DNA of 5,704 nucleotides from Eggerthellales bacterium UBA948. Lineage in GTDB: Bacteria; Actinomycetota; Coriobacteriia; Coriobacteriales; UBA8131. The notes below the pieces were generated by a model, which saw nothing but the letters and a program-made list of their open reading frames with translations, was not told where the DNA came from and searched no databases. Positions 1-5,704 of this stretch are shown piece after piece (the stretch's first letter is position 1; each line of letters starts with the position of its first letter). The stretch spans positions 10,816 through 16,519 of the forward strand of contig DBCW01000154.1 in assembly GCA_002293265.1 (NCBI GenBank), read 5' to 3'. The position numbers and the translations under genes were made by a program.

Positions 1-258
1 GATGAACTGGATATGGATCCCATCGACGAAAACAACGATGTAGCGGCAATCGCAAACGACAACGAAACCAACGACCAGCTGCTTGTTGAGATAAGAGCAC
101 TCGGCGAGCCGGATAGCCAGATCATCATCCGCAAGTATTACTTTGGTCAAAGCGCGAAGGATATATCAAAGGCACTGGGTATCAAGGAGAACACTATCAA
201 CAAAAGAGCGTCACGGGCTTTAGATAAACTTAAGTTATCTTTGGGAGGTATCTTATGA
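1..258 (+). CDS. ECF-like RNA polymerase sigma factor, C-terminal end (5' partial)
   Basis: The frame is open from base 1, so the gene begins upstream and only its last 85 residues are visible; the first ATG at 13 is internal. Residues about 23-80 look like sigma-70 region 4, the domain that reads the promoter -35 element. An acidic stretch is followed by a helix containing ALGEPDSQIIIRKYYFG, then a helix-turn-helix of the form QSAKDISKALGIKENTINKR, then a basic helix ending RALDKLK. This pattern (aspartate/leucine-rich lead-in, YYFG, DIS..LGI...T...R) is typical of ECF and SigO/SigW-like factors of Gram-positive bacteria. Its stop overlaps the start of the next gene (ATGA at 255-258), which points to translational coupling with a cognate regulator. 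Region 2 lies outside the window, so the subgroup and promoter specificity cannot be determined. A LuxR-like helix-turn-helix is the main alternative and is less likely given the neighbour. Confidence 0.85.
   Translation, partial: DELDMDPIDENNDVAAIANDNETNDQLLVEIRALGEPDSQIIIRKYYFGQSAKDISKALGIKENTINKRASRALDKLKLSLGGIL
243..248 (+). promoter_or_regulatory. Ribosome binding site of the putative anti-sigma gene
   Basis: GGGAGG lies six bases before the ATG at 255 and inside the last codons of the sigma gene. It is the strongest Shine-Dalgarno match in the window and fixes the downstream start. Confidence 0.8.
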
Positions 259-1613
259 CGGAAGAAAATATCGCAAGGGCATTTGATGATTTTTCTCAAG
301 CACAAACCGATGCATTGCTCAAAGATATGGATGTTGACTTTGCTGCAAGCAGCCAAGAGTCAGCGCGTATAAGGAACGCGGTATTCAAAAAAGCCGGGTT
401 AAAGACCAGAAAGACGCTCAAGTTTCCCATGAAATTGATGACAAGCGCCGCCGTTGCAGCTGTTGTTTTCGTTTCAGTATCCTTTGTTGGTTTTGATACT
501 GTCGCCGCTGCGATCAGAAGTATGTTCACGTTCATCCCCGGAGTGGGTATTGTGGAGAAAGAAGAAGCCTCCGCATACATGGTCGAGTCCATAACTGAAA
601 GCATGGATGCAGGCAGCGTAAAAGCTGAGATAGCAAGGGCGGTATATCTGAACGATCAACTGACTGTAGTTGTGTCAGTTTCCGGCTTGAGTTTGTATGC
701 CGAGGACTTAACGTTGCATAAGAATGGTGAGCCAATCAGCCCATCAGAACTAGATTCTGAAGAAACATATGTCGCTTCAAATGATGTTTTGTTTGTGCGT
801 TCGATGACTGTAAGCCCACCTGCAAGTGATGATGTTTTTGAGATCGCAATAAAAGGTTTTTCGCAGAGCCTGTCATTTAAACTCACCCCATGTTTGACTT
901 ATGAGAGCATAGAGCAGATAGGACCAAATGATGTCCAAAACGAGATATCTATCACCGCAACAGCCCAAAGGCTAGAAGACAGACTGATCGTTTGGTGTTA
1001 TCCGTTTATGGTTGATTCTGCGATAGATGATGTGATTGTGGGGTATGGGCAGCCGACAATAGGGAAGTTTAATGACAGCCGATACATAGAAACGGAGAGC
1101 GGCAAGTATTTTGATTACGTTGACCCTAAACACAATTCACATTGGTATGTGCTCGGACGTACAGTTTTTGAAATGCCGGAAAACGATAAAAATGCAACTC
1201 TGCACATTCCTTATCTTTCTATGCAGCGAGAGGTAAACCAAGAGCTCAAAGTTAGGCTCCCAAACGGATACACCACCGAAAACAGCGATGTAGCTATTGA
1301 AACTGACCTAGGAAAAATAAGCATCGCAGAGGTAAAGCGAGAGCCTTGCGAGACTGAGAAAAACAAGGATACGATTCGAATCAAATTAGCATATGAAAAC
1401 TTCCACGAACTTAAGGATATAAACTCATTCATGTTTGAGATCAAAGATGACCGTTTATCTCCGTACATGCGTTTCAATGAGGAAACAGGAAAACTGGAGT
1501 ACTTGGAGATCAGAATAGACAAGAAGGCAAATGTGGAAAGTGCCTTGCTAAACATTTTAAGCATTGACTACAGCATGTATGGAGAATACGTAATACCTTT
1601 GGACATTGAGTGA
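255..1613 (+). CDS. Single-pass membrane protein, probable anti-sigma factor (DUF4179-like)
   Basis: The protein has 452 residues. Residues 1-60 are a cytoplasmic, charged segment (RIRNAVFKKAG near 38-48, then a basic stretch TRKTLKFPMK). Residues about 61-86 form one hydrophobic membrane helix rich in Ala and Val. The remaining roughly 365 residues are predicted outside the membrane and look beta-rich. Just after the helix is AAIRSMFTFIPGVGIVE, a junction that I associate with DUF4179-type proteins encoded beside ECF sigma factors in Firmicutes and relatives. The ATGA overlap with the sigma gene and the strong site at 243-248 support its being the cognate anti-sigma factor: it would hold the sigma factor at the membrane and respond to an envelope signal. 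There is no His/Cys zinc anti-sigma motif in the N-terminus; the only three cysteines lie in the outer domain. Membership of the sigma/anti-sigma pair is an inference from context and topology; the signal sensed is unknown. Confidence 0.72.
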   Translation: MTEENIARAFDDFSQAQTDALLKDMDVDFAASSQESARIRNAVFKKAGLKTRKTLKFPMKLMTSAAVAAVVFVSVSFVGFDTVAAAIRSMFTFIPGVGIVEKEEASAYMVESITESMDAGSVKAEIARAVYLNDQLTVVVSVSGLSLYAEDLTLHKNGEPISPSELDSEETYVASNDVLFVRSMTVSPPASDDVFEIAIKGFSQSLSFKLTPCLTYESIEQIGPNDVQNEISITATAQRLEDRLIVWCYPFMVDSAIDDVIVGYGQPTIGKFNDSRYIETESGKYFDYVDPKHNSHWYVLGRTVFEMPENDKNATLHIPYLSMQREVNQELKVRLPNGYTTENSDVAIETDLGKISIAEVKREPCETEKNKDTIRIKLAYENFHELKDINSFMFEIKDDRLSPYMRFNEETGKLEYLEIRIDKKANVESALLNILSIDYSMYGEYVIPLDIE

Positions 1614-1640
1614 ATTATCATTTTGAATATTTCCCTATAT

Positions 1641-1663
1641 GTTTCGCCGCTAACAGGCGAGAT
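1641..1663 (+). other. Imperfect hairpin downstream of the anti-sigma gene
   Basis: GTTTCGCC (1641-1648) can pair with GGCGAGAT (1656-1663) around a seven-base loop. The core is five Watson-Crick pairs and the lower stem uses two G-U wobbles. It sits 27 bases after the stop of the anti-sigma gene, where a transcript end would be expected. No T-run follows on either strand, so it is not a canonical intrinsic terminator. It may be a weak or factor-dependent end, or chance. Confidence 0.3.
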
Positions 1664-1722
1664 ACAAAATAGTACAAAAAGCGTAAAAGGGTCTGCGCTG
1701 CGATACTCACCAAGCCATGGGT

Positions 1723-1728
1723 TATACT
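1723..1728 (+). promoter_or_regulatory. Probable -10 element of the murI operon promoter
   Basis: TATACT differs from the consensus TATAAT at one position. Seven bases (1729-1735) separate it from the murI ATG at 1736, so a transcript started at the usual distance would begin at or within a base of the start codon. I see no convincing -35 box: the six bases at 17-base spacing read GCGATA. The promoter call rests on the -10 match, its position, and the lack of any ribosome binding site. Confidence 0.5.
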
Positions 1729-1735
1729 ATTACAC

Positions 1736-2677
1736 ATGTTAGAAACAGCCCTGAACGCTACCAAAAATGATAAATGTATTAGCAATATAAATGACTTACC
1801 AATTGGAGTTTTTGACTCCGGTGTTGGTGGGCTTACCGTTGTGCGCGAGATTATGCAGCAATTGCCAAACGAATCCATTTTGTATTTTGGCGATACACTT
1901 CGCTGTCCATACGGTCCAAGACCGTTGGATGAGATAAAAACCTTTGCCAGACAGATATCTCATTGGCTGTTAAAGCAGGATGTCAAGTTGATTGTTATTG
2001 CCTGCAACTCGGCTACTGCGGCAGCACTTGAGACCATACAGCAGGAGTTGATAGTACCCGTAATTGGCGTTGTTGCACCGGGAGCGCGTGCAGCTGTGAA
2101 GGCTACACTCACAAACCGCGTGGGTGTCATCGGCACCGAGGCCACGGTAAATTCAGACATCTACTCCAAGGCAATTCGCGCCTTGCAAGAAAATATCACC
2201 GTATTCTCCGAGGCCACGCCTAGTTTTGTAGACATAGTTGAACAGGGTCTTCACAACAGCGAGGTAATCGACGACTTAAAAGACCGCACCTCCTCCGCAC
2301 ATATTTCTTCTTCCCGACTAGAAATCGCTCGCACTTATCTAAGCCCATTTAAGTCACTGGATGTAGACACGTTGGTGCTAGGCTGTACGCATTTTCCACT
2401 TTTAATACCGCTGATAGCTCAGGTAATGGGTGCAGATGTTAAAATAATCTCTAGTGCTGAAGAGACCGCCAGAGATGTGGCCAGTGTTTTGGCGTATCGC
2501 GAGCAGCTGGCATCGGGAGTCAAAGAGCCTAAGCACCGCTACGTGACAACTGCTCTAAACACCGATGAGTTCGCAGAAATTGGCTCTGCGATTCTTGAGA
2601 AAAATATACCGGAAGTGCAAAGTGTTTCACTTGACGAGCTTGGCGCAGGTAGCCTTGCAAAAGAAAGGTTTGAATAG
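1736..2677 (+). CDS. murI: Glutamate racemase
   Basis: The enzyme interconverts L- and D-glutamate in the cytoplasm without a cofactor and supplies D-Glu for peptidoglycan stem peptides. The 313-residue protein shows the family signatures in order: GVFDSGVGGLTV (residues 24-35), with the acid/base Asp and Ser at 27-28; FGDTLRCPYGPR (51-62); the first catalytic cysteine C90 in ACNSATA; GVIGTEATV (130-138); and the second catalytic cysteine C217 in LGCTHFPLL. It is longer than the usual 255-290 residues. About 20 extra residues precede the conserved start, and extra residues lie around 173-195, between the two cysteines. ATG 1736 is the only ATG, GTG or TTG in frame between the upstream stop (TAG 1670-1672) and the conserved core. 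No Shine-Dalgarno sequence precedes it, and a -10 box ends seven bases upstream, suggesting leaderless translation. It is first in an operon, with three bases between its stop and rph. Confidence 0.96.
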   Translation: MLETALNATKNDKCISNINDLPIGVFDSGVGGLTVVREIMQQLPNESILYFGDTLRCPYGPRPLDEIKTFARQISHWLLKQDVKLIVIACNSATAAALETIQQELIVPVIGVVAPGARAAVKATLTNRVGVIGTEATVNSDIYSKAIRALQENITVFSEATPSFVDIVEQGLHNSEVIDDLKDRTSSAHISSSRLEIARTYLSPFKSLDVDTLVLGCTHFPLLIPLIAQVMGADVKIISSAEETARDVASVLAYREQLASGVKEPKHRYVTTALNTDEFAEIGSAILEKNIPEVQSVSLDELGAGSLAKERFE

Positions 2678-2680
2678 AAG

Positions 2681-3400
2681 ATGCTAGCGTTACGTGCAGA
2701 TAATCGCGCAGACGATGCTTTAAGGGTGGTGACTTTTGAGCGCAACTACCTCAAAAATGTTTATGGCTCGTGCCTGGTAAGCTTTGGCGATACTAAAGTA
2801 TTGTGTGCGGCAAGTATCGAAGAATCCGTTCCTTCGTGGCTAAAAGGCTCCGGCAAGGGTTGGGTTACAGCAGAATACGCTATGCTTCCGGCCTCCAGCG
2901 GCAAGCGCAATCGTCGTGAGTTAAATGGGCAAAAAGGCAGAACCCACGAGATTCAGCGTCTGATAGGGCGTTCGCTGCGTGCAACGGTAAACTTGGACGC
3001 GCTTGGAGAGATAACCATCACCGTAGACTGTGATGTGATCCAAGCTGATGGTGGCACTCGCACTGCCTCGATATGCGGAGCTTGGATCGCGCTGCATGAC
3101 GCGCTTAGCGTGTGGAAAAATGCCGGCAAGCTTAAAGGCGACCCTTTGTTTGGTCAGGTAGCAGCTGTAAGTGTTGGTATGGTGGACGGACGAGTACTGC
3201 TGGATCTTGATTATCGCGAAGACTCGCGAGCAGAGATAGACATGAACTTGGTAATGACTGCCAAAGGCGAGTTCATTGAGGTGCAGGGTACGGGAGAACG
3301 AGCAGGTTTTGATCGTGCGCTGCTTGATAATTTATTAGACATAGGGGTTAAAGGGCTGAACGCTTTGCTTGATGCGCAAAGAGAGGTTCTGGAGAAATAA
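2681..3400 (+). CDS. rph: Ribonuclease PH
   Basis: This is a phosphate-dependent 3'-to-5' exoribonuclease that trims the 3' ends of tRNA precursors and other structured RNAs and normally acts as a hexameric ring. The 239 residues match the normal family length. Visible signatures are the N-terminal [35 protein letters not shown] (29-45), [11 protein letters not shown] (60-70), [17 protein letters not shown] (85-101), with the phosphate-site arginine at R87, [16 protein letters not shown] (116-131), with GGTR at 124-127, and [14 protein letters not shown] (176-189), which carries the metal/catalytic aspartates. All key residues appear intact. It starts three bases after the murI stop. A purine-rich AAGAAAGG at 2661-2668 lies 12 bases ahead of the ATG, a rather long spacing, so coupling to murI translation is likely. 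Confidence 0.97.
   Translation: MLALRADNRADDALRVVTFERNYLKNVYGSCLVSFGDTKVLCAASIEESVPSWLKGSGKGWVTAEYAMLPASSGKRNRRELNGQKGRTHEIQRLIGRSLRATVNLDALGEITITVDCDVIQADGGTRTASICGAWIALHDALSVWKNAGKLKGDPLFGQVAAVSVGMVDGRVLLDLDYREDSRAEIDMNLVMTAKGEFIEVQGTGERAGFDRALLDNLLDIGVKGLNALLDAQREVLEK
3391..3395 (+). promoter_or_regulatory. Ribosome binding site that sets the rdgB-HAD start at GTG 3402
   Basis: GGAGA, located in the last codons of rph, lies six bases before a GTG at 3402. That GTG is in frame with the diphosphatase and one base after the rph stop. An in-frame ATG at 3369 would add 11 residues unlike any RdgB N-terminus and has no such site, so GTG 3402 is preferred. Confidence 0.7.
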
Positions 3401-3401
3401 C

Positions 3402-4748
3402 GTGGGTGACTCCAACAAAGTGGTAAACGTAGTTGTTGCCACAAACAATAAGGGTAAGATCCCGGAAATTGTGGATCGCTTAGATATGGATGGCTGGAGC
3501 TACCACACGCTGAGCGACTATGGGATTGTAAGTGACCCAGACGAGACAGGTACTACTTACGAAGAAAACGCGCGCATAAAGGTGATGTCGGTGCGCGAGT
3601 TTGCCAAAGACGTTGCAGTGCTGGCTGATGATTCCGGTCTGGAAGTCTTGGCGCTTAATGGCGAACCCGGAATACACTCAGCGCGTTATAGCGGCGAAGA
3701 CGCAAACGATCAAGACAACATCAATAAGCTGCTTGTCAACATGAATGACCTTGCAGACGGTCAGCGCGAGGCTCGTTTCGTATGCACCATTGTATTTGTG
3801 GATGAGGCCGGACACGAGTTTGTTGGTCACGGTGAATGTCGAGGCAGCATTGCGCATAAGCCTCAAGGCGATGGTGGATTTGGCTACGACCCGATCTTTT
3901 TTCCTGATGAAATTGCTGACGGCAGAACCATGGCCGAATTAAGCCCGGAAGAGAAAAACAGCATTTCTCATCGTGGAAAAGCGCTTAATGACCTGCGAAG
4001 ACAGCTTATCCGGCGCAGAGATGGTGGCAATAACGGCAACATTAACAATAACGACAACAACAACGATGATGCTCAAGTTAAAATCGTGGCTTTTGATTTT
4101 GATGACACCGTGCTTGAAGGGCACTCTCCGGTTTATATGATACGTAAGCTTGTAATCAAAGGCGTGATATCCCCACTGGTAGCTTTAAAAACCACCTGGT
4201 GGGGCATTAGATACAAATTACATATACCGGTTGAGCAGGCTTCCGTGCGTAAATATGTTTACAAGGGATTCTCGCACTTTGCAGCCGACGAAGCTGATCG
4301 GATTATGGCTGAGTTTTATAAAGAAGAATTAAGGCACAGGCTTCGCCCAAAAGCTATAGAGACCATCAATATGCATAAAAGCGAAGGCGCAAAGGTAGTA
4401 ATAGTAAGCGCCTCGTTTTATCCGATCATCAAAGAAGCTGCCGCTGACATAGGGGCTGACCACTTCATGTGCACCGAGATGGAGTCAGAAAACGGTTATT
4501 ATACCGGCAATGTCTGTGGAGAACCACCGGAAGGCAAACAGAAGCTTATTCAGCTGACCAACTGGGCAGATGCAGCTTTTGGTCACGATAATTGGCAGTT
4601 AGTGGCAGCATATGGCGACCATAGAAGTGACCGTTACATATTAGGTGCAGCGAAAAACCCGGTTGCAGTAAATCCGGATAGCGGTCTTGACCACATGCGC
4701 AAAAAATGGGGCTGGGAGACTGTAGACTGGAGCTTTAAACCCGAATAA
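3402..4748 (+). CDS. rdgB: Fusion: XTP/dITP diphosphatase (RdgB/HAM1) with C-terminal HAD-IB phosphatase
   Basis: One uninterrupted frame of 448 codons carries two enzymes. Residues about 7-205 are a complete RdgB/HAM1 domain, which hydrolyses XTP, ITP and dITP to monophosphate and pyrophosphate and so keeps deaminated purines out of nucleic acids. Its signatures are ATNNKGK (13-19), ADDSGLEV (75-82), with catalytic D77, GEPGIHSARYSG (87-98), GFGYDPIF (159-166) and SHRGKAL (189-195). A linker of Asn, Asp and Gly follows (about 208-224). Residues 226-448 are a haloacid-dehalogenase-type phosphatase of subfamily IB, related to phosphoserine phosphatase: motif I DFDDT with nucleophile D232 and D234, motif II VSAS (S336), a motif III lysine at 379 or 381, and motif IV GDHRSD (D406, D410). 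About 90 helical residues between motifs I and II would form a C1 cap. Both active sites look intact, so both activities are plausible. The phosphatase substrate is unknown. The gene follows rph by one base. Confidence 0.93.
   Translation: MGDSNKVVNVVVATNNKGKIPEIVDRLDMDGWSYHTLSDYGIVSDPDETGTTYEENARIKVMSVREFAKDVAVLADDSGLEVLALNGEPGIHSARYSGEDANDQDNINKLLVNMNDLADGQREARFVCTIVFVDEAGHEFVGHGECRGSIAHKPQGDGGFGYDPIFFPDEIADGRTMAELSPEEKNSISHRGKALNDLRRQLIRRRDGGNNGNINNNDNNNDDAQVKIVAFDFDDTVLEGHSPVYMIRKLVIKGVISPLVALKTTWWGIRYKLHIPVEQASVRKYVYKGFSHFAADEADRIMAEFYKEELRHRLRPKAIETINMHKSEGAKVVIVSASFYPIIKEAAADIGADHFMCTEMESENGYYTGNVCGEPPEGKQKLIQLTNWADAAFGHDNWQLVAAYGDHRSDRYILGAAKNPVAVNPDSGLDHMRKKWGWETVDWSFKPE
4029..4070 (+). 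repeat. Low-complexity Asn/Asp codon tract encoding the interdomain linker
   Basis: Fourteen codons, almost all AAC, AAT, GAC or GAT, encode a hydrophilic run (residues 210-223) interrupted only by one Gly and one Ile. It lies exactly between the last helix of the diphosphatase domain and the first strand of the HAD domain. Such trinucleotide-like tracts can change length by slippage in steps of three, which would alter the linker without breaking the frame. Confidence 0.8.
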
Positions 4749-4762
4749 TTCACCATATTATC

Positions 4763-4766
4763 GAGG
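4763..4766 (+). promoter_or_regulatory. Ribosome binding site ahead of a small reading frame
   Basis: GAGG lies seven bases before a TTG at 4774 and 15 bases after the rdgB-HAD stop. This is the spacing expected for the next gene in an operon. It is the best Shine-Dalgarno match between 4749 and 4915, clearly better than anything ahead of the long downstream frame. Confidence 0.5.
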
Positions 4767-4773
4767 AAACGTT

Positions 4774-4869
4774 TTGGTAAACGGACTAGTTGACATACCA
4801 TTTAACCAATTAAAAGCGATATCATGTTTACAAGTGGATAAGGAAGTACCTGTTTTGGTGCTTCCATAA
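4774..4869 (+). CDS. Candidate 31-residue small protein or leader peptide (TTG start)
   Basis: A TTG preceded by a well-placed GAGG opens a 31-codon frame ending at TAA 4867-4869. The peptide begins (M)VNGLVDIPFNQLK, has one cysteine, and ends in a hydrophobic VPVLVLP. I do not recognise it and it has no run of one amino acid typical of a classical attenuator. The same frame continues directly after the stop (TAA-GTG-ATG) into the long gene downstream. The possibilities are therefore a translated leader coupled to that gene, a small independent protein, or the original start region of the gene separated from it by a nonsense codon. The last 24 coding bases form a strong hairpin. Evidence that it is translated is only the binding site and the open frame. 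Confidence 0.38.
   Translation: MVNGLVDIPFNQLKAISCLQVDKEVPVLVLP
4842..4865 (+). other. Strong hairpin at the end of the small frame
   Basis: GGAAGTACC (4842-4850) pairs with GGTGCTTCC (4857-4865) over nine positions. Eight are Watson-Crick pairs and one is a U-G wobble, closed by a six-base loop TGTTTT. It ends one base before the TAA at 4867. No U-run follows, so it is not a standard terminator. A position straddling the stop of a small frame and just ahead of the next gene's possible starts suggests a translational or processing element. Confidence 0.5.
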
Positions 4870-4914
4870 GTGATGCAGCGAATGCGATTACGTACTAAGC
4901 GAACGGATTGGATT

Positions 4915-5704
4915 ATGGGGACAGAATACGAACCTCAAAACGGTTTTGAAAAAAGCGCCAAGTTCTATTTGGAAGCAGCGCAGTTTGCGATGGCTTCAGA
5001 TAATGCTCGCTTGGCCATACATTTGTTTAGAGCAGCCTATGAGGTTGAGTCAGCACACGGCGAAATAACTTCGCCAAAAGTACTCGACGGTCTGAGAAAG
5101 GCTTGGGATTTAGCTTGCGAGGAAAATGATCGCTCGACGGCTGAATCGATATTTAATGAACTCTCACATTACAACAGTGTTGAGGAAAATGAGCAAGCTG
5201 TTTTACGCTTGCAGTCTTTGGCTTTAAGCCAGCTTGAAGACATGGGGATTTCAGAGACAGATATCGAAAACATTGCCAGCGCTGTTTCGCGCGAACTTGA
5301 TGGCGAAGATGATCCCGAGCTATACGATTCCCTTAAAGATATGCTTGGGCAGATCAGTGAAGCAGTCGCAAGCGACGTAGAGTCATCGGGTGTTGGTGCG
5401 CCCATGTCGCTGCAAAAGATTGATCTCAGACCACCGGAAATGGCATCCGCTACCGAAGCCTTGAACAAGACAAAGACCGGACTTGCCAAATTAAATGATC
5501 AGCTAAATAAGATAAGTAAGCGCAACCTTAGCGGCGAGGCAAACTCTCAGCTCAATTATTCGCATCTTGTTGGTTTTGATGCTGCACTGGTTCGTATGCG
5601 TGAATTTGGCTTTTTGTCTGCCGGAGACGAAAACTTTAAAACCTTTGTGGAGCGAAGCGCGGCGATGCACGGTGTTGCGCCGCTTTCTATTGAGGACAGC
5701 TTTT
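4915..5704 (+). CDS. Uncharacterised large helical acidic protein, N-terminal part (3' partial)
   Basis: The frame stays open from TAA 4867-4869 to the window end, giving at least 263 residues from ATG 4915. Codon choice looks like that of the neighbours. I do not recognise the family. Residues 10-45 (SAKFYLEAAQFAMASDNARLAIHLFRAAYE region) read like a TPR-type helical pair. Residues 50-155 are helical and acidic, with repeated E, D and L. Residues 180-205 (ATEALNKTKTGLAKLNDQLNKISKR) look like a coiled coil. From 215 a more globular segment begins with HLVGFDAALVRMREFGF, suggesting that a second domain starts near the window edge. There is no signal peptide and no membrane segment, so a cytoplasmic location is likely. 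The start is uncertain: GTG 4870, ATG 4873, ATG 4882 and ATG 4915 are all in frame. ATG 4915 is chosen because the preceding residues are basic and unlike the rest, and a weak CGGA at 4904-4907 lies seven bases upstream. Confidence 0.7.
   Translation, partial: MGTEYEPQNGFEKSAKFYLEAAQFAMASDNARLAIHLFRAAYEVESAHGEITSPKVLDGLRKAWDLACEENDRSTAESIFNELSHYNSVEENEQAVLRLQSLALSQLEDMGISETDIENIASAVSRELDGEDDPELYDSLKDMLGQISEAVASDVESSGVGAPMSLQKIDLRPPEMASATEALNKTKTGLAKLNDQLNKISKRNLSGEANSQLNYSHLVGFDAALVRMREFGFLSAGDENFKTFVERSAAMHGVAPLSIEDSF

Noticed and set aside
1641..1663. Intrinsic terminator of the sigma/anti-sigma operon
   Set aside because: The stem is short with wobble pairs and there is no T-run on either side, so it is listed only as a hairpin.
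3369..3401. ATG 3369 as the start of the rdgB-HAD gene
   Set aside because: It would overlap rph by 32 bases and add 11 basic residues not seen in RdgB proteins. GTG 3402 has a well-placed GGAGA and gives a normal N-terminus.
4770..4783. CGTTT/AAACG inverted repeat as an operator
   Set aside because: Only five bases per arm around a four-base loop; too short to separate from chance, and it overlaps the start of the small frame.
4790..4795. A perfect TTGACA that could be a -35 box for the last gene
   Set aside because: No acceptable -10 box lies 16 to 18 bases downstream; the nearest candidate, TATCAT at 4820-4825, is 24 bases away. The hexamer falls inside the small reading frame and is likely chance.
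4771..4859. Repeated GTTTTGGT octamer at 4771 and 4852
   Set aside because: Two copies of eight bases 81 bases apart, in the same codon phase, are explained by similar Val-Leu-Val coding and are too short for a meaningful repeat.
5169..5489. A 106-codon open frame on the - strand
   Set aside because: It lies wholly inside the well-supported + strand gene, has a Ser-rich composition typical of antisense reading of acidic coding sequence, and no convincing binding site was seen.
1..5704. Mobile elements, CRISPR arrays, tRNA or rRNA genes
   Set aside because: No transposase motifs, long inverted or regularly spaced repeats, or recognisable RNA gene signatures were seen on either strand.

Overview
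The window is a chromosomal stretch, apparently from a Gram-positive bacterium, with every recognisable gene on the + strand. The cluster murI-rph-rdgB is a familiar Gram-positive arrangement (compare racE, rph and ysnA/rdgB in Bacillus subtilis). Three things are compatible with an actinobacterial lineage of moderate GC such as Coriobacteriia: an apparently leaderless murI, a HAD-IB phosphatase joined to the rdgB product, and a sigma/anti-sigma pair. This assignment is an inference from gene content and from memory of similar proteins; no search was possible.

Layout. (1) Positions 1-258 hold the 3' end of an extracytoplasmic-function-like sigma factor (region 4 helix-turn-helix). It overlaps by an ATGA junction a 452-residue single-pass membrane protein (255-1613) that is most likely its anti-sigma factor. 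(2) A 122-base gap (1614-1735) holds a weak hairpin and a good -10 box placed so that transcription would begin at the murI start codon. (3) 1736-4748 is a compact operon: glutamate racemase (murI), RNase PH (rph), and one continuous frame encoding an RdgB/HAM1-type XTP/dITP diphosphatase fused through an Asn/Asp-rich linker to a HAD-IB phosphatase. (4) 4749-4914 holds a 31-codon reading frame with a good ribosome binding site. It ends at a TAA overlapped by a strong hairpin, and the same frame continues into the next gene. (5) From about 4915 to the window end runs the N-terminal part of a large, acidic, helical protein that I do not recognise.

How the genes fit together. The sigma/anti-sigma pair is a self-contained envelope-signal switch. 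The second operon is housekeeping: D-glutamate for peptidoglycan, 3'-end trimming of tRNA, and removal of non-canonical purine nucleotides, plus a second phosphatase activity tethered to the last.

The points most worth a second look are the RdgB-HAD fusion, the small frame and hairpin ahead of the last gene, that unrecognised gene itself, and the leaderless start of murI. I found no mobile element, CRISPR array, tRNA or rRNA.
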